Of a stretch of 64,000 bases of DNA, positions 51,930 to 61,624 are shown in pieces (the stretch's first letter is position 1; each line of letters begins with the position of its first letter). The DNA is taken from contig JABFRP010000002.1 in assembly GCA_013141115.1 (NCBI GenBank), positions 2,282,647 to 2,346,646 on the forward strand, in the 5' to 3' direction. The notes below the pieces were generated by a model that was not told where the DNA came from, searched no databases, and saw only the letters and a program-made list of their open reading frames with translations. The position numbers and the translations under genes are program-made. Source of the stretch: Ferruginibacter sp. Lineage in GTDB: Bacteria; Bacteroidota; Bacteroidia; Chitinophagales; Chitinophagaceae.

Positions 51930-54551
51930 ATGAAATTTTTCAATAGTATTTTCAGCATCGTTATATTGGTCGTAGTAATATCTGCTTCTTCGCAGGCCCA
52001 ATCAATCAACTTGCCCAAAGAAAGCAAATTTAAGTTTGGTGATAACCCTGAATGGGCCAATCCTGCTTTTAACGACAATGATTGGGGAAACCAACAATTG
52101 GCAAAAAGTTTCAGAAAAGATTCTTCCTATGCCTGGTACAGAATAAAAATCGTTATTCCTTCGGCTATGAAAACGGCTACTGGGAAAGGGATCAAATTAT
52201 ACCTTGGTAAAATTGATGACGTTGATCAAACATACTTCAATGGAAAATTGATTGGTGAAACGGGTTCTTTCCCTCCACAATATGTTACTCAATGGGAAAA
52301 ACAGAGAATCTATACTATACCTGAAAAAGAAGTGCAGTGGGATAAGGAAAATGTAATTGCAGTAAGAATTTACAATTTAGTTGGGGGAATGGGCATGTGG
52401 GAAGGGCCTTATAGTTTTGAACCTCTTGGCTGGCTTGATGAAGTTTCGGTAAAACAGGATTTTATAGAAACCCCCAATAATGGTTTCACAACAAAAATTG
52501 TTTTTACCAATAAAATTGACAATGCTTTTAGTGGAACTGTTAAATACTGGATTGCGGATAAAGCCGGCAAGAAAATTTTATTTTCTGAAACGAAGTCTGT
52601 TCAATTGCATGCAAAATCGGGATCTGAAGTGGCTGTGGTTTTTTCTGGTTATCAGTCTGCAAGTGAAAATGTGTTTAATGTAGGCTACCAGATTAACGAT
52701 AATAGCAGTTCGCTGTTTCTTAAAAAAGAGCAATTATACATTGCCACTGGTAATCTTAAAATTCCTTTCTCAGATGAAGTAAAGCCATTGGTTAAAGATA
52801 AAATACCAAACAACTTTAATGCTGTTGCATTCCAGAAGCAGCAGTTTGCCGGGTATTTAAATACCCGCTTTACACAAAATTTAGAGCAACGGTTGCTGAA
52901 AGTAGATGAGTTTGGTTTAATGGGATCTTATATGAACCGGCCAGGTATACATCCATGGGCTGGCGAGCATGCAGGCAAATATTTAGAAACAGCAACTAAT
53001 GTTTGGAAGCTGACGCATAATGCTGCTTTAAAAAAGCAAATGGACCGGATGATGTATGAATTAATCAGTACGCAAAAGGAAGATGGTTACTTAGGTACTT
53101 ACACCCCCGATCAATACTGGACCAGTTGGGATGTGTGGAGTCACAAATACAATTTACATGGATTGCTGGCTTATTATTCTGCAACAGGGTATAAACCTGC
53201 ATTGGAATCCTGCAAAAAGATGGGTGACTTGTTATGCAGAACCTTTGGAAAAAGCAAAGGCCAAAAAGATATTATTTTAGCCGGGGAACATATTGGTATG
53301 GCTGCCACAAGTGTACTGGATGCGATGGTTGAATTATATAAATACACGGCTGATAAAAAATATTTAGATTTCTGTTATTATATTTTAGATGCGTGGGAAC
53401 AGGAGAATGGACCAAAAGTTATCAGTTCAATCCTGGCAACAGGAAAAGTAAAAAAAGTTGGAAATGGTAAAGCTTATGAAATGCTTTCCAATTATGTAGG
53501 CCTGGTTAAATTGTACCAACTAACAGGCGATACAAAATTCCTGCAGGCCGTTGAAATGGCATGGCAGGATGTAGTGGCTACTCAATTATACATTACAGGT
53601 ACTTCAAGCTCTCACGAGCATTTTCAGGATGATGATTATTTGCCTGCAACCAATACAGATAATATGGGAGAGGGGTGTGTAACCACAACATGGATTCAAC
53701 TCAATCAAAATTTATTTGCTCTTACGGGAGATATAAAATATCTGAATCAATTAGAAAGATCGGTGTATAATCATTTGCTGGCTGCAGAAAATCCACAAAC
53801 AGGTTGTGTGAGTTATTACACACCATTGATGAATAAGAAGCCATACACCTGTTTTATCACCTGCTGCCAATCGAGTGTGCCGAGAGGTATTGCATTGGTG
53901 CCCAACTTTACTTTCGGAAGCATCAATAACATACCAACTGTTTTGTTTTATGAACCGGCTGTATACAAAGAAAAGGTACTTACATCTGATAAAAAAAATA
54001 TGGATGTTGCTTTTAAGTTAGAAGGAAATTTTCCTGAAAGTGGAAACCTTGTTTTATCTGTTACAGGCTTAAAGCCAGCCAGTTTCACTGTAGCATTGAG
54101 AGTGCCTGAGTGGTGTACGAATTATACTGCTAAAGCCGGAGATAAAATTTACAAGGGTACTTCTAATCAATTTATACAGATTACAAAAGAATGGAAACCC
54201 GGTGAAAAAGTGATGATCAGTTTTGATATGCCGGTTACAACCATTGCTGGAGGAAAAAGCTATCCCAACCAGTTTGCCTTTCAACGTGGCCCGCAAATTC
54301 TGGCTCTGGATGGAAGTTTAAATTCTGCCATGGTAAATGATCTTATTGCAAATTCTAAAGAAGCAGCATCAATTGGTAATCTCAGGCTTGCAAATGAATC
54401 TAAGCTGTTGCCAACAAACTGGATTGGGAAACAGGCTTATTCAATAGACCTGTTGAATAAAAAGGAGAAAATAATTTTAGTACCCTTTGCAGAAGCCAGT
54501 CAAACCGATGGTGATATGAGAGTTTGGTTACCCGTACAAATAAAAAAGTAG
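51930..54551 (+). CDS. GH127-like glycoside hydrolase (beta-L-arabinofuranosidase type)
   Basis: The 873-residue secreted protein (signal peptide 1-23) has an N-terminal galactose-binding-like domain (about 30-165, with YFNGKLIGETGSFPP), then a (alpha/alpha)6 barrel of the DUF1680/GH127 type (about 290-680) and C-terminal beta domains. Glu581 and Cys583 (GEGC) and Cys645/Cys646 (TCC) match the Glu, Cys and Cys-Cys zinc/nucleophile set of the beta-L-arabinofuranosidase HypBA1. Family members also act on other sugars, so the bond cleaved is uncertain. It ends 4 bp before the GH5 start, so the two are tightly coupled. Confidence 0.88.
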   Translation: MKFFNSIFSIVILVVVISASSQAQSINLPKESKFKFGDNPEWANPAFNDNDWGNQQLAKSFRKDSSYAWYRIKIVIPSAMKTATGKGIKLYLGKIDDVDQTYFNGKLIGETGSFPPQYVTQWEKQRIYTIPEKEVQWDKENVIAVRIYNLVGGMGMWEGPYSFEPLGWLDEVSVKQDFIETPNNGFTTKIVFTNKIDNAFSGTVKYWIADKAGKKILFSETKSVQLHAKSGSEVAVVFSGYQSASENVFNVGYQINDNSSSLFLKKEQLYIATGNLKIPFSDEVKPLVKDKIPNNFNAVAFQKQQFAGYLNTRFTQNLEQRLLKVDEFGLMGSYMNRPGIHPWAGEHAGKYLETATNVWKLTHNAALKKQMDRMMYELISTQKEDGYLGTYTPDQYWTSWDVWSHKYNLHGLLAYYSATGYKPALESCKKMGDLLCRTFGKSKGQKDIILAGEHIGMAATSVLDAMVELYKYTADKKYLDFCYYILDAWEQENGPKVISSILATGKVKKVGNGKAYEMLSNYVGLVKLYQLTGDTKFLQAVEMAWQDVVATQLYITGTSSSHEHFQDDDYLPATNTDNMGEGCVTTTWIQLNQNLFALTGDIKYLNQLERSVYNHLLAAENPQTGCVSYYTPLMNKKPYTCFITCCQSSVPRGIALVPNFTFGSINNIPTVLFYEPAVYKEKVLTSDKKNMDVAFKLEGNFPESGNLVLSVTGLKPASFTVALRVPEWCTNYTAKAGDKIYKGTSNQFIQITKEWKPGEKVMISFDMPVTTIAGGKSYPNQFAFQRGPQILALDGSLNSAMVNDLIANSKEAASIGNLRLANESKLLPTNWIGKQAYSIDLLNKKEKIILVPFAEASQTDGDMRVWLPVQIKK

Positions 54552-54555
54552 AGAA

Positions 54556-56064
54556 ATGAAAAAAAATGTAATCCTGTTTTTAATCTTAAGCAGCAGTATT
54601 TTTTCTTTCGCACAAAAAAAGCAGGGAAAGAGTATCAGCTTTTTGCATACTGCAGGCCAGGATATTGTAAACGAATCTGGCAAAAAAATATTTTTAAAAG
54701 GTGTTGGATTGGGAAACTGGTTGTTGCCGGAGGGATATATGTGGAAGTTTGGAGGCCTTGGTGACCGTCCACGCAAAATAGAAAAAATGGTTTCAGACCT
54801 GATCGGTAAAGAAAAGGCAGCAGCCTTTTGGAAAGCATTTCGGCAAAATTATATTACGGAAGCTGATATAAAACGGATTGCTGAACTGGGGTTTAATTCT
54901 GTGCGGCCTGCACTAAATTCAAGATTGTTTTTAACGGAAGAGGAAAATCCTGTTTATGTGGAAGAAGGATTTCAATTAATAGATTCTTTAGTTACCTGGT
55001 GTAAAAAGTATAACCTGTATGTGATTATTGATATGCACGGCGCACCTGGTGGACAAACCGGGGCAAATATTGATGACAGCCCGAATGATATTCCCGAACT
55101 TTTTATTGAAAAAAAATACCAGGATCAATTGGTTGATCTCTGGGTTAAACTTGCACAGAAATATAAAGATGAATCTGTTGTTGCAGCTTATGATTTATTA
55201 AATGAACCGCTGCCCATCAATACCGGGTCTGCGGATAAGTACAAGCATTTACTTGAGCCATTGTATAAACGTATAACTGCGGCTATTCGCAAGGTTGATC
55301 AGAAACATATGATTACACTGGAGGGCTTTAACTGGTCGAACGACTGGTCGCTTTTTACAAAGCCTTTTGATAACAATGTGTTTTACCAGTTTCACTATTA
55401 TTGTTGGGCCAGGCCAGATAATTTAAATGGTATTGATCAATATTTGAAAAAGAGAGATGAACTGAATACCCCAATATGGGTTGGCGAAACAGGTGAGAAA
55501 GGAAATGCCATTTATTGGGCGACAACACAATTATTCGAATCCAAAAACATTGGTTTTTCTTTCTGGCCCTGGAAAAAAATGGACACAGAGAATACTCCTT
55601 ATTCCATTAATAAGCCTGGTAATTGGGATTTGATTTCGGAATATTCAAAGGGGGGTGCAAAGCCTGATGCTGTACTTGCTGAAGGAGCATTCAATGAATT
55701 ACTGGAGAATATTAAAATTTCCAACTGTAAATATTTCGAAGATGTTTGCAATGCAATCTTAACAAGAGTTCCTGCAAAAATTGAAGCTGAGAATTATGGA
55801 CATGATGGGTTTAACCATTCTTATTTTGTTTCAGACACGATAAACAAGTCAAAATTTTACAGAAAAGATGAATCGGTAAAAATAAATCTCGACAGCAAAG
55901 TTGCTGATCAATTCTGGTCTGAGCAATCAATTGAACTGCAGCAATCGGAGTGGGTGGTTTATAGTTTTGAAAGTTTAACTACCCGGAAATATAATCTTTC
56001 TCTAAGGGCATCGGCTGCTGCCGACCCGGCACAGCTGACAATTTTTATCAACAATAAAAAGTAA
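54556..56064 (+). CDS. GH5 family glycoside hydrolase with C-terminal carbohydrate-binding module, 3' frameshifted
   Basis: The protein has a signal peptide (1-20) and a GH5 domain (about 30-385). Glu217 in LLNEPLP is the acid/base and Glu311 in WVGETGEKG the nucleophile. The GVGLGNWLLPEGY segment (49-61) resembles that of exo-beta-1,3-glucanase-type GH5 enzymes. After about residue 420 a carbohydrate-binding module starts (KIEAENYGHDGFNH) but the frame stops at 56064 right after INNKK. In the -1 frame the module continues in good order to a TGA at 56193-56195. One A lost from the A-run at 56056-56060 explains this. The catalytic domain is intact, so the enzyme may still work. Confidence 0.9.
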   Translation: MKKNVILFLILSSSIFSFAQKKQGKSISFLHTAGQDIVNESGKKIFLKGVGLGNWLLPEGYMWKFGGLGDRPRKIEKMVSDLIGKEKAAAFWKAFRQNYITEADIKRIAELGFNSVRPALNSRLFLTEEENPVYVEEGFQLIDSLVTWCKKYNLYVIIDMHGAPGGQTGANIDDSPNDIPELFIEKKYQDQLVDLWVKLAQKYKDESVVAAYDLLNEPLPINTGSADKYKHLLEPLYKRITAAIRKVDQKHMITLEGFNWSNDWSLFTKPFDNNVFYQFHYYCWARPDNLNGIDQYLKKRDELNTPIWVGETGEKGNAIYWATTQLFESKNIGFSFWPWKKMDTENTPYSINKPGNWDLISEYSKGGAKPDAVLAEGAFNELLENIKISNCKYFEDVCNAILTRVPAKIEAENYGHDGFNHSYFVSDTINKSKFYRKDESVKINLDSKVADQFWSEQSIELQQSEWVVYSFESLTTRKYNLSLRASAAADPAQLTIFINNKK

Positions 56065-56195
56065 ATACCACTGTAACTAATAAAGAGTTCAATGAAGTAA
56101 ATATTGGAGGTTACAAACTGAACAAAGGGAAGAATACAATTAAAATACTGGCTAAATCAAAAGCTGTGAAAGTGGACTGGATCAATTGTAACTGA
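56065..56195 (+). other. Detached end of the GH5 carbohydrate-binding module
   Basis: Read in the -1 frame relative to the GH5 gene, from about 56061, this encodes NEVNIGGYKLNKGKNTIKIL and then AKSKAVKVDWINCN before the TGA at 56193-56195. The pattern Gly, hydrophobic, Lys-Gly-x-Asn-x-Ile, then Val-Asp-Trp-Ile is the usual end of CBM6/CBM35-like modules, so it belongs to the gene upstream. Confidence 0.8.
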
Positions 56196-56210
56196 TTAAA
56201 CAAAAATTAA

Positions 56211-57119
56211 ATGAGTACAAACAGGATAATCGTTATTGGCAGTTCCAATACAGACATGGTTGTAAAATCATCAATGCTTCCAAAGCCAGGCGAAACAACA
56301 TTAGGAGGAACTTTCCTCATGAATGCAGGGGGCAAAGGCGCAAACCAGGCTGTTGCTGCTACAAGGTTGGGTGGCAATGTTACATTCGTTGCAAAAGTTG
56401 GCAATGATATATTTGGCAAACAAAGTATTGATGGATTTAAAAAAGAAAATATTAATACTGAGTTTATTTTTATTGATGAAGAAGCTCCATCGGGTACAGC
56501 TTTAATTATGGTAAATGAAGAAGGAGAGAATTGTATTGTGGTTGCTCCAGGTGCCAATGCAAATCTTTTACCAGCCGATATTGAGCAGGTGATAAATCTT
56601 TCAGAAGCAGAAATTATTTTAATGCAACTGGAAATTCCAATGATAACAATTGAAGCGGTTGCCAAAAATGCAAAAGCAAATCATCAGAAGGTAATTATTA
56701 ACCCTGCACCCGCACAAAAACTATCTGACGAATTACTGAATGGCTTATTCCTGATCACTCCCAATGAAACAGAAGCAACATTACTGACAGGCATTAAAGT
56801 AGAGGATGAAAAAACTGCATCACAGGCTGCTGAGGTTTTTTTAAGTAAGGGAGTGCAGAATGTGATTATTACTTTAGGAAAGCAAGGTGCATTCTTCCAA
56901 AATAAGGCTGTGAAATTTAAAACAGACGCTCCAATTGTAAAAGCAATGGATACAACTGCTGCAGGTGATACTTTCAGTGGCGCAATAGCTGTTGCTGTTA
57001 CTGAAAAAATGAGTTGGCCAGCGGCTGTTCAGTTTGCAGTGCAGGCGGCTTCCATTTCTGTAACAAGAATGGGGGCGCAGGCATCGGTGCCATATAGAGA
57101 TGAAATTAAACTTGGATGA
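56211..57119 (+). CDS. rbsK: Ribokinase
   Basis: The 302-residue PfkB-family kinase phosphorylates ribose (or a related pentose) in the cytoplasm. Features: IGSSNTDMVVK (8-18), the GGKGANQAVAATRLGG substrate-binding block (about 40-55) and TTAAGDTFSGA (about 248-258) with catalytic Asp253. Length is standard. It sits between secreted glycan enzymes and near a GRP/ureide-type permease, so a pentose released by the locus (for example arabinose or ribose) may be its substrate. Substrate specificity is inferred. Confidence 0.92.
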   Translation: MSTNRIIVIGSSNTDMVVKSSMLPKPGETTLGGTFLMNAGGKGANQAVAATRLGGNVTFVAKVGNDIFGKQSIDGFKKENINTEFIFIDEEAPSGTALIMVNEEGENCIVVAPGANANLLPADIEQVINLSEAEIILMQLEIPMITIEAVAKNAKANHQKVIINPAPAQKLSDELLNGLFLITPNETEATLLTGIKVEDEKTASQAAEVFLSKGVQNVIITLGKQGAFFQNKAVKFKTDAPIVKAMDTTAAGDTFSGAIAVAVTEKMSWPAAVQFAVQAASISVTRMGAQASVPYRDEIKLG

Positions 57120-57180
57120 ATAGCAGATAAACGGGTGTTGTCTGCTCATGTTTTATTGTTATTCTAAAACTGAAATCTGG

Positions 57181-58797
57181 ATGAGAAAAATAGTATTCCT
57201 TATTTTACTTTGTATAGTCTTTCATTTTTGTGTGAATGCACAGTTGGTATCAGTGCCATGGGATGATGTAAATCAAAAAAAGTGGGGTGCTGAATTTAGC
57301 CTTGTACACATTAAGTCATCTGGCGACTCATCCGTTCAAAATGCCTGGTTTTATAAAAGCAAAAAAAATATACTACAGCCTTTAATTATTTCATTGCATA
57401 CATGGAGCGGAGATTATAATCAGGAAGATCCCTTGGCAAAAGAAATACTGCTACGTGACTGGAATTATATTCATCCCGATTTCAGAGGAGCTAATAATAA
57501 TCCGAAAGCCTGCGGCAGTTCGTTGGTAATAACAGACCTGGAGGATGCGATTAACTTTTCAATTAAAAATGCAAACGTTGATACAAGTAATGTACATATC
57601 ATTGGTGTGTCTGGAGGAGGCTATGCAGCCATGCTGGCCTATATGAAAATAAACTACCCGGTAAAAAGTTTTAATGCCTGGGTGGGGATCAGCAATCTTA
57701 CAGAATGGTATTGGGAATCTAAAGGAAGGAATGCAAAGTATGCGACAGATGTTGAACAGGTTGCAATGAATAATGGCGAGATGAATTGGCGAGAACTGGA
57801 TTTACGCTCTCCTATTAAACTACCTTTTTCTGGAAATAAAAGAAAAAATACTTCATTGCATATTTATGCAGGTGTGCATGACGGGTATACAGGGTCTGTG
57901 CCTGTAAGTCATTCAATAAATATGTATAATAAAATTGCATCGGCATTATACCCCGGACAAAATCAACTACAGGTGGCAGATAAAATATTGATTTCACTGC
58001 TTGCCAAACAACTTAATCCTGCTGCTGATACGTTATTGAAATTAGGCGGAAGAGTAATTCAGTTGGATAAAAAAACATCCGGAGTAAGCCTTACTATTTT
58101 TGAAGGGGGACACGAAATGCTGGTTCCGCAGGCATTAGCATTGCTGTCTGCTGATAAGAATAAAAATTTTGAAGCGTTGAATATTCTCACATTAGGTGAT
58201 TCAAACGGGACATTTGATTTTGGATGGCCACAACAAATGAAGAAGCTACTTCCTTATGCTACCATTATCAATAAATCTGTATCAGGTAATACCATTGGTT
58301 TTGATAATCTTGGTAAAACAAGTTTAAATACTCTTGCCAGTATTAATGAATATCTGGATGATGCATTTAGAAGTTTAGGAACAAAAGGGAAGCTGGATTA
58401 CGTTTTTATTAACCTTGGAACAAATGATACCAAAATTATTTTTAAAGACAGACAAAAGGAAGTAGCTAATAATCTTACGGCTTTGCTACAGAAAATTAAG
58501 AACTATTTGAAAGCACATGGCAACAGAGATTCAAGGATCTGTTTTATAACACCTTCGCCAATGGATGAACAAAAGATTGATAGGGTAAAATATGGAGGGG
58601 GCAATTTGAGGATTCAGGAAAATAATCTACAGTTTAAAAAAATAATCGCTACAGCCGGAATAGATTTTTTGAATTCTTATGATACTTTAAAGAAAAATTT
58701 TGCAAATAAAACTACTGATGGTATTCACTTGAATGAACAGGCACAATTTGAATTGGCGACAATTATACTTTCCTATATAAACTTAAAAACAAAATAA
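57181..58797 (+). CDS. Dual esterase: alpha/beta hydrolase fused to SGNH hydrolase
   Basis: The secreted protein of 538 residues (signal peptide 1-20, ending CVNAQ) joins two esterase folds. Domain 1 (about 45-310) is a prolyl-oligopeptidase/acetylxylan-esterase-like alpha/beta hydrolase with Ser144 in GVSGGGYAAM. Domain 2 (about 335-535) is a SGNH/GDSL hydrolase with Ser341 in GDSNG, GTNDTK and Asp513/His516 in DGIHLN. Both active sites look complete. Such fusions should remove two kinds of ester decorations from a glycan. I start at the ATG at 57181; the ATG at 57148 would place 11 residues before the signal. The stop overlaps the GH31 start by 1 bp. Confidence 0.85.
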   Translation: MRKIVFLILLCIVFHFCVNAQLVSVPWDDVNQKKWGAEFSLVHIKSSGDSSVQNAWFYKSKKNILQPLIISLHTWSGDYNQEDPLAKEILLRDWNYIHPDFRGANNNPKACGSSLVITDLEDAINFSIKNANVDTSNVHIIGVSGGGYAAMLAYMKINYPVKSFNAWVGISNLTEWYWESKGRNAKYATDVEQVAMNNGEMNWRELDLRSPIKLPFSGNKRKNTSLHIYAGVHDGYTGSVPVSHSINMYNKIASALYPGQNQLQVADKILISLLAKQLNPAADTLLKLGGRVIQLDKKTSGVSLTIFEGGHEMLVPQALALLSADKNKNFEALNILTLGDSNGTFDFGWPQQMKKLLPYATIINKSVSGNTIGFDNLGKTSLNTLASINEYLDDAFRSLGTKGKLDYVFINLGTNDTKIIFKDRQKEVANNLTALLQKIKNYLKAHGNRDSRICFITPSPMDEQKIDRVKYGGGNLRIQENNLQFKKIIATAGIDFLNSYDTLKKNFANKTTDGIHLNEQAQFELATIILSYINLKTK

Positions 58798-60578
58798 TGA
58801 GGATTAGTTTATACAATGTCTTTTTTTTTATTCTTCTTATAAATGTTTCTGTTGCAGAATCTCAAACTTTGAATAAACTAAGTCAGCGTAAGGCTGCAGA
58901 TACAAATATTATACTGCCTCCCGCCTGGGCGTTTGGTCTACTGTATGGCGGTTATACCAATCAGCAACAAACAATAAACCGTATTGAGGAAATAAAAAAA
59001 CACCATTACCCGGTAGATGCATACTGGATCGATTCGTGGTTTTGGAGTTATGCTGATAAAGGTATTGGTCCCCACAAGTACATTGATTTTATAGCAGATA
59101 CAACCAGCTATCCCAATCGCACTGGTATGTGGCAATACATGCAGCAAAACGGAATTAAAGGAGGCTTTTGGATTTGGGACTGCATATTGGAAAAAGGAAA
59201 TGAAAATGCATTTAATGATTTTAAGTCGAAAGGGTTTTTCTCAGGCATTTATACTAATAAAAATTCATGGCATAACAACGGTACCAGTACCGCCATGTTC
59301 CAGGAAAAAAATGAACATCCCGGCACTCAATGTGGTAATATTGATTTTGATAATCCTGCTGCGGTAAATTATTTTAAACAAAAAATGAAACCCTTTTTTA
59401 GCGAAGGTGCTGATTTTATTAAGCTTGACCGTACTTCAAAAATCAGTACCTGTAAAGCAATGTTTGCAATGAGCCAGGAGTTTGGGAAAGAAACAAAAGG
59501 AAGGGGATTTGTTTTGTCGCACACAGGCGGACAGGAAACTGAAGAGTATAAGCGATACCCAACTAAATGGACAGATGATACACGGAGTGACTGGACTATT
59601 GAAAAACCTTTAGTTGAATTTAATACCTGGGTGCCTCATGTTTCACTCAAAGAGAATATTGCCCTATATACAGATACTGGTAAGCCAACCAGCAAAATCC
59701 CATTTTTAGCAAATGATCTTGGTGGATTTGATATGGGTGAAACGGTAAAACCTGATGAGGAGTTATATATACGCTGGTTACAATTTTCTATGTTTAATCC
59801 AATAACGGAAGTTTTTTCTCAGCCCGAAAATCCAACTTCAAATCTGGCCTGGTTGTATTCGCAAAGGGCCGACAGTATTTTTCGTTTCTATGCACAATGG
59901 CGTATGCAATTGTTCCCATACATATACAGTTTTGCACACCGTAGCCGTATTGAAGCAAAACCGGTAATGGGGTTAATTCCCGGGCACTTGTATCAATTTA
60001 TGTTTGGAGATGAATTACTGGCAGCACCGGTTTATGAAAAAGGCATTCTTATACAAAAAATATTCTTGCCCGAAGGTAAATGGATCAACTACTGGACAGA
60101 AGAACTAATGGAAGGTAATGTCGAATACATTGTATCTGCCCCACTAAATCAAATGCCACTTTTTGTAAAGAAGGGGGCAATTATTCCTTTACGTCACTAT
60201 GCCTCATCAATTGAAAAAGGGAACAATGATATTTTGTCATTGCATGTTTATCCAGGGGATAATAGCAAATTTAATTTGCTGGAAGATGATGGCCTTAGTA
60301 ACGATTACCTTAAAGGGATATATGCTTCTACCATCATTGAATTGAAAAAAAATACCAATGGATATGTGTTGAGGGTAAATCCTGTTGAAGGCAGATATAA
60401 AGGGATGAACCCGTACAGGAAATGGGAACTGATGATACACAGCGATAAAAGGCCCGTGCGAATAAGTTTGTACCATCAGCATTTAAAATTCAGGTATGAT
60501 AAGACAAAAAAAATTACTGTAATAGCACTACCTAAAAAATTAAAAACACAATTGGTAGAGATTAAGATTATATTCTAA
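58797..60578 (+). CDS. GH31 family glycoside hydrolase
   Basis: The 593-residue secreted protein has a signal peptide (1-23, ending AESQ) and a GH31 TIM-barrel that starts early (PPAWAFGLLYGG), so it lacks the long N-terminal beta domain of most GH31 enzymes. Asp211 in DFIKLDRTS is the likely nucleophile and Asp260/Asp261 in KWTDDTRSDW the likely acid/base site. The beta-sandwich end part (about 400-593) is present. GH31 enzymes cleave alpha-glucosidic, alpha-xylosidic or related bonds; the substrate is not evident. It starts 1 bp inside the esterase stop codon (TAATG), so translation is coupled. Confidence 0.9.
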   Translation: MRISLYNVFFFILLINVSVAESQTLNKLSQRKAADTNIILPPAWAFGLLYGGYTNQQQTINRIEEIKKHHYPVDAYWIDSWFWSYADKGIGPHKYIDFIADTTSYPNRTGMWQYMQQNGIKGGFWIWDCILEKGNENAFNDFKSKGFFSGIYTNKNSWHNNGTSTAMFQEKNEHPGTQCGNIDFDNPAAVNYFKQKMKPFFSEGADFIKLDRTSKISTCKAMFAMSQEFGKETKGRGFVLSHTGGQETEEYKRYPTKWTDDTRSDWTIEKPLVEFNTWVPHVSLKENIALYTDTGKPTSKIPFLANDLGGFDMGETVKPDEELYIRWLQFSMFNPITEVFSQPENPTSNLAWLYSQRADSIFRFYAQWRMQLFPYIYSFAHRSRIEAKPVMGLIPGHLYQFMFGDELLAAPVYEKGILIQKIFLPEGKWINYWTEELMEGNVEYIVSAPLNQMPLFVKKGAIIPLRHYASSIEKGNNDILSLHVYPGDNSKFNLLEDDGLSNDYLKGIYASTIIELKKNTNGYVLRVNPVEGRYKGMNPYRKWELMIHSDKRPVRISLYHQHLKFRYDKTKKITVIALPKKLKTQLVEIKIIF

Positions 60579-60625
60579 TACTAATAATGCTTCAGAAAAA
60601 TTTACTCATTTAAAACCTAAAAACC

Positions 60626-61624
60626 ATGTTTATTGTAGAGAATTATGGAGTGGCCATTTTGCTTTGTGTTATTACCATGCTCTGCTGGGGTTCATGGGCC
60701 AATACGACAAAGCTTACCAATAAAGCCTGGCGGTTTGAATTGTTGTATTGGGACTATGGCTTTGGTATTTTACTCACCACTTTAGTACTTGCATTAACAT
60801 TAGGAAGCAATGGAACTGAAGGAAGGGCTTTTATTGCTGATATTCGGCAGGCAGATAACGGCAATATCTCATCAGCATTTATTGGAGGCGTAATTTTTAA
60901 TTTAGCCAACATCTTATTAGTGGCTGCAATAGGAATCGCAGGAATGTCTGTTGCATTTCCTGTAGGTATTGGTATTGCATTGGTACTTGGTGTGATTGTG
61001 AATTATATTTCAGATCCGCAAGGAAACCCTGTGTTGATATTCGGAGGTGTTGCGTTGATTACTCTTGCCATTATTCTCAATGCAAGGGCTTATCAAAAAA
61101 TGCAAACCAATACAGAAGGTGGAGTTTCAAAAAAAGGATTAGTTCTATCAGTCGTAAGCGGCTGTTTAATGGGATTGTTTTATAAATATGTGGCCGGCTC
61201 TATGGTTAGCAATTTTAATATGCCTGAAGCAGAAAAACTTTCACCTTACACTGCCTTGGTAATTTTTGCAATTGGCATTGTAGTCAGCAGTTTAGTTTTT
61301 AATACCATACAAATGAAGCGGCCGTTTGCAGGTACAGCATTGTCTTTCAAAGATTATTTTAAAGGCACATTAAAAGATCACCTGGTTGGTATTTTAGGAG
61401 GTGTCATCTGGAGCATTGGCATGTCGTTCAGTATCATCGCATCGGGTAAGGCTGGTCCTGCAGTATCTTATGGCTTAGGCCAAGGCGCAACTGTGGTTGC
61501 CGCAATTTGGGGTATTTATGTGTGGAAGGAATTTGATGGTGCACCCGCAGGCACAAAAAGAATATTGAACATCATGTTGCTCCTGTATATAGCAGGACTG
61601 GCAATGATCATTCTTTCTAAATAA
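60626..61624 (+). CDS. Drug/metabolite-superfamily sugar transporter (ureide-permease/GRP-like)
   Basis: The 332-residue protein has ten predicted membrane helices. Its first helix, MFIVENYGVAILLCVITML followed by CWGSWANTTKL, and the YWDYGFGILLT segment resemble both plant ureide permeases and bacterial glucose/ribose porter (GRP) proteins. It should import a small polar compound into the cytoplasm. It follows GH31 by 47 bp and lies in the same cluster as ribokinase, so a pentose or nucleoside-derived sugar is a fair guess. Confidence 0.82.
   Translation: MFIVENYGVAILLCVITMLCWGSWANTTKLTNKAWRFELLYWDYGFGILLTTLVLALTLGSNGTEGRAFIADIRQADNGNISSAFIGGVIFNLANILLVAAIGIAGMSVAFPVGIGIALVLGVIVNYISDPQGNPVLIFGGVALITLAIILNARAYQKMQTNTEGGVSKKGLVLSVVSGCLMGLFYKYVAGSMVSNFNMPEAEKLSPYTALVIFAIGIVVSSLVFNTIQMKRPFAGTALSFKDYFKGTLKDHLVGILGGVIWSIGMSFSIIASGKAGPAVSYGLGQGATVVAAIWGIYVWKEFDGAPAGTKRILNIMLLLYIAGLAMIILSK

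Noticed and set aside
56050..56064. Programmed -1 frameshift site in the GH5 gene
   Set aside because: The tract TAAAAAG lacks the full X-XXY-YYZ form, no downstream stem or upstream Shine-Dalgarno stimulator is obvious, and a second gene has an unrelated homopolymer break. A deletion or error explains both.
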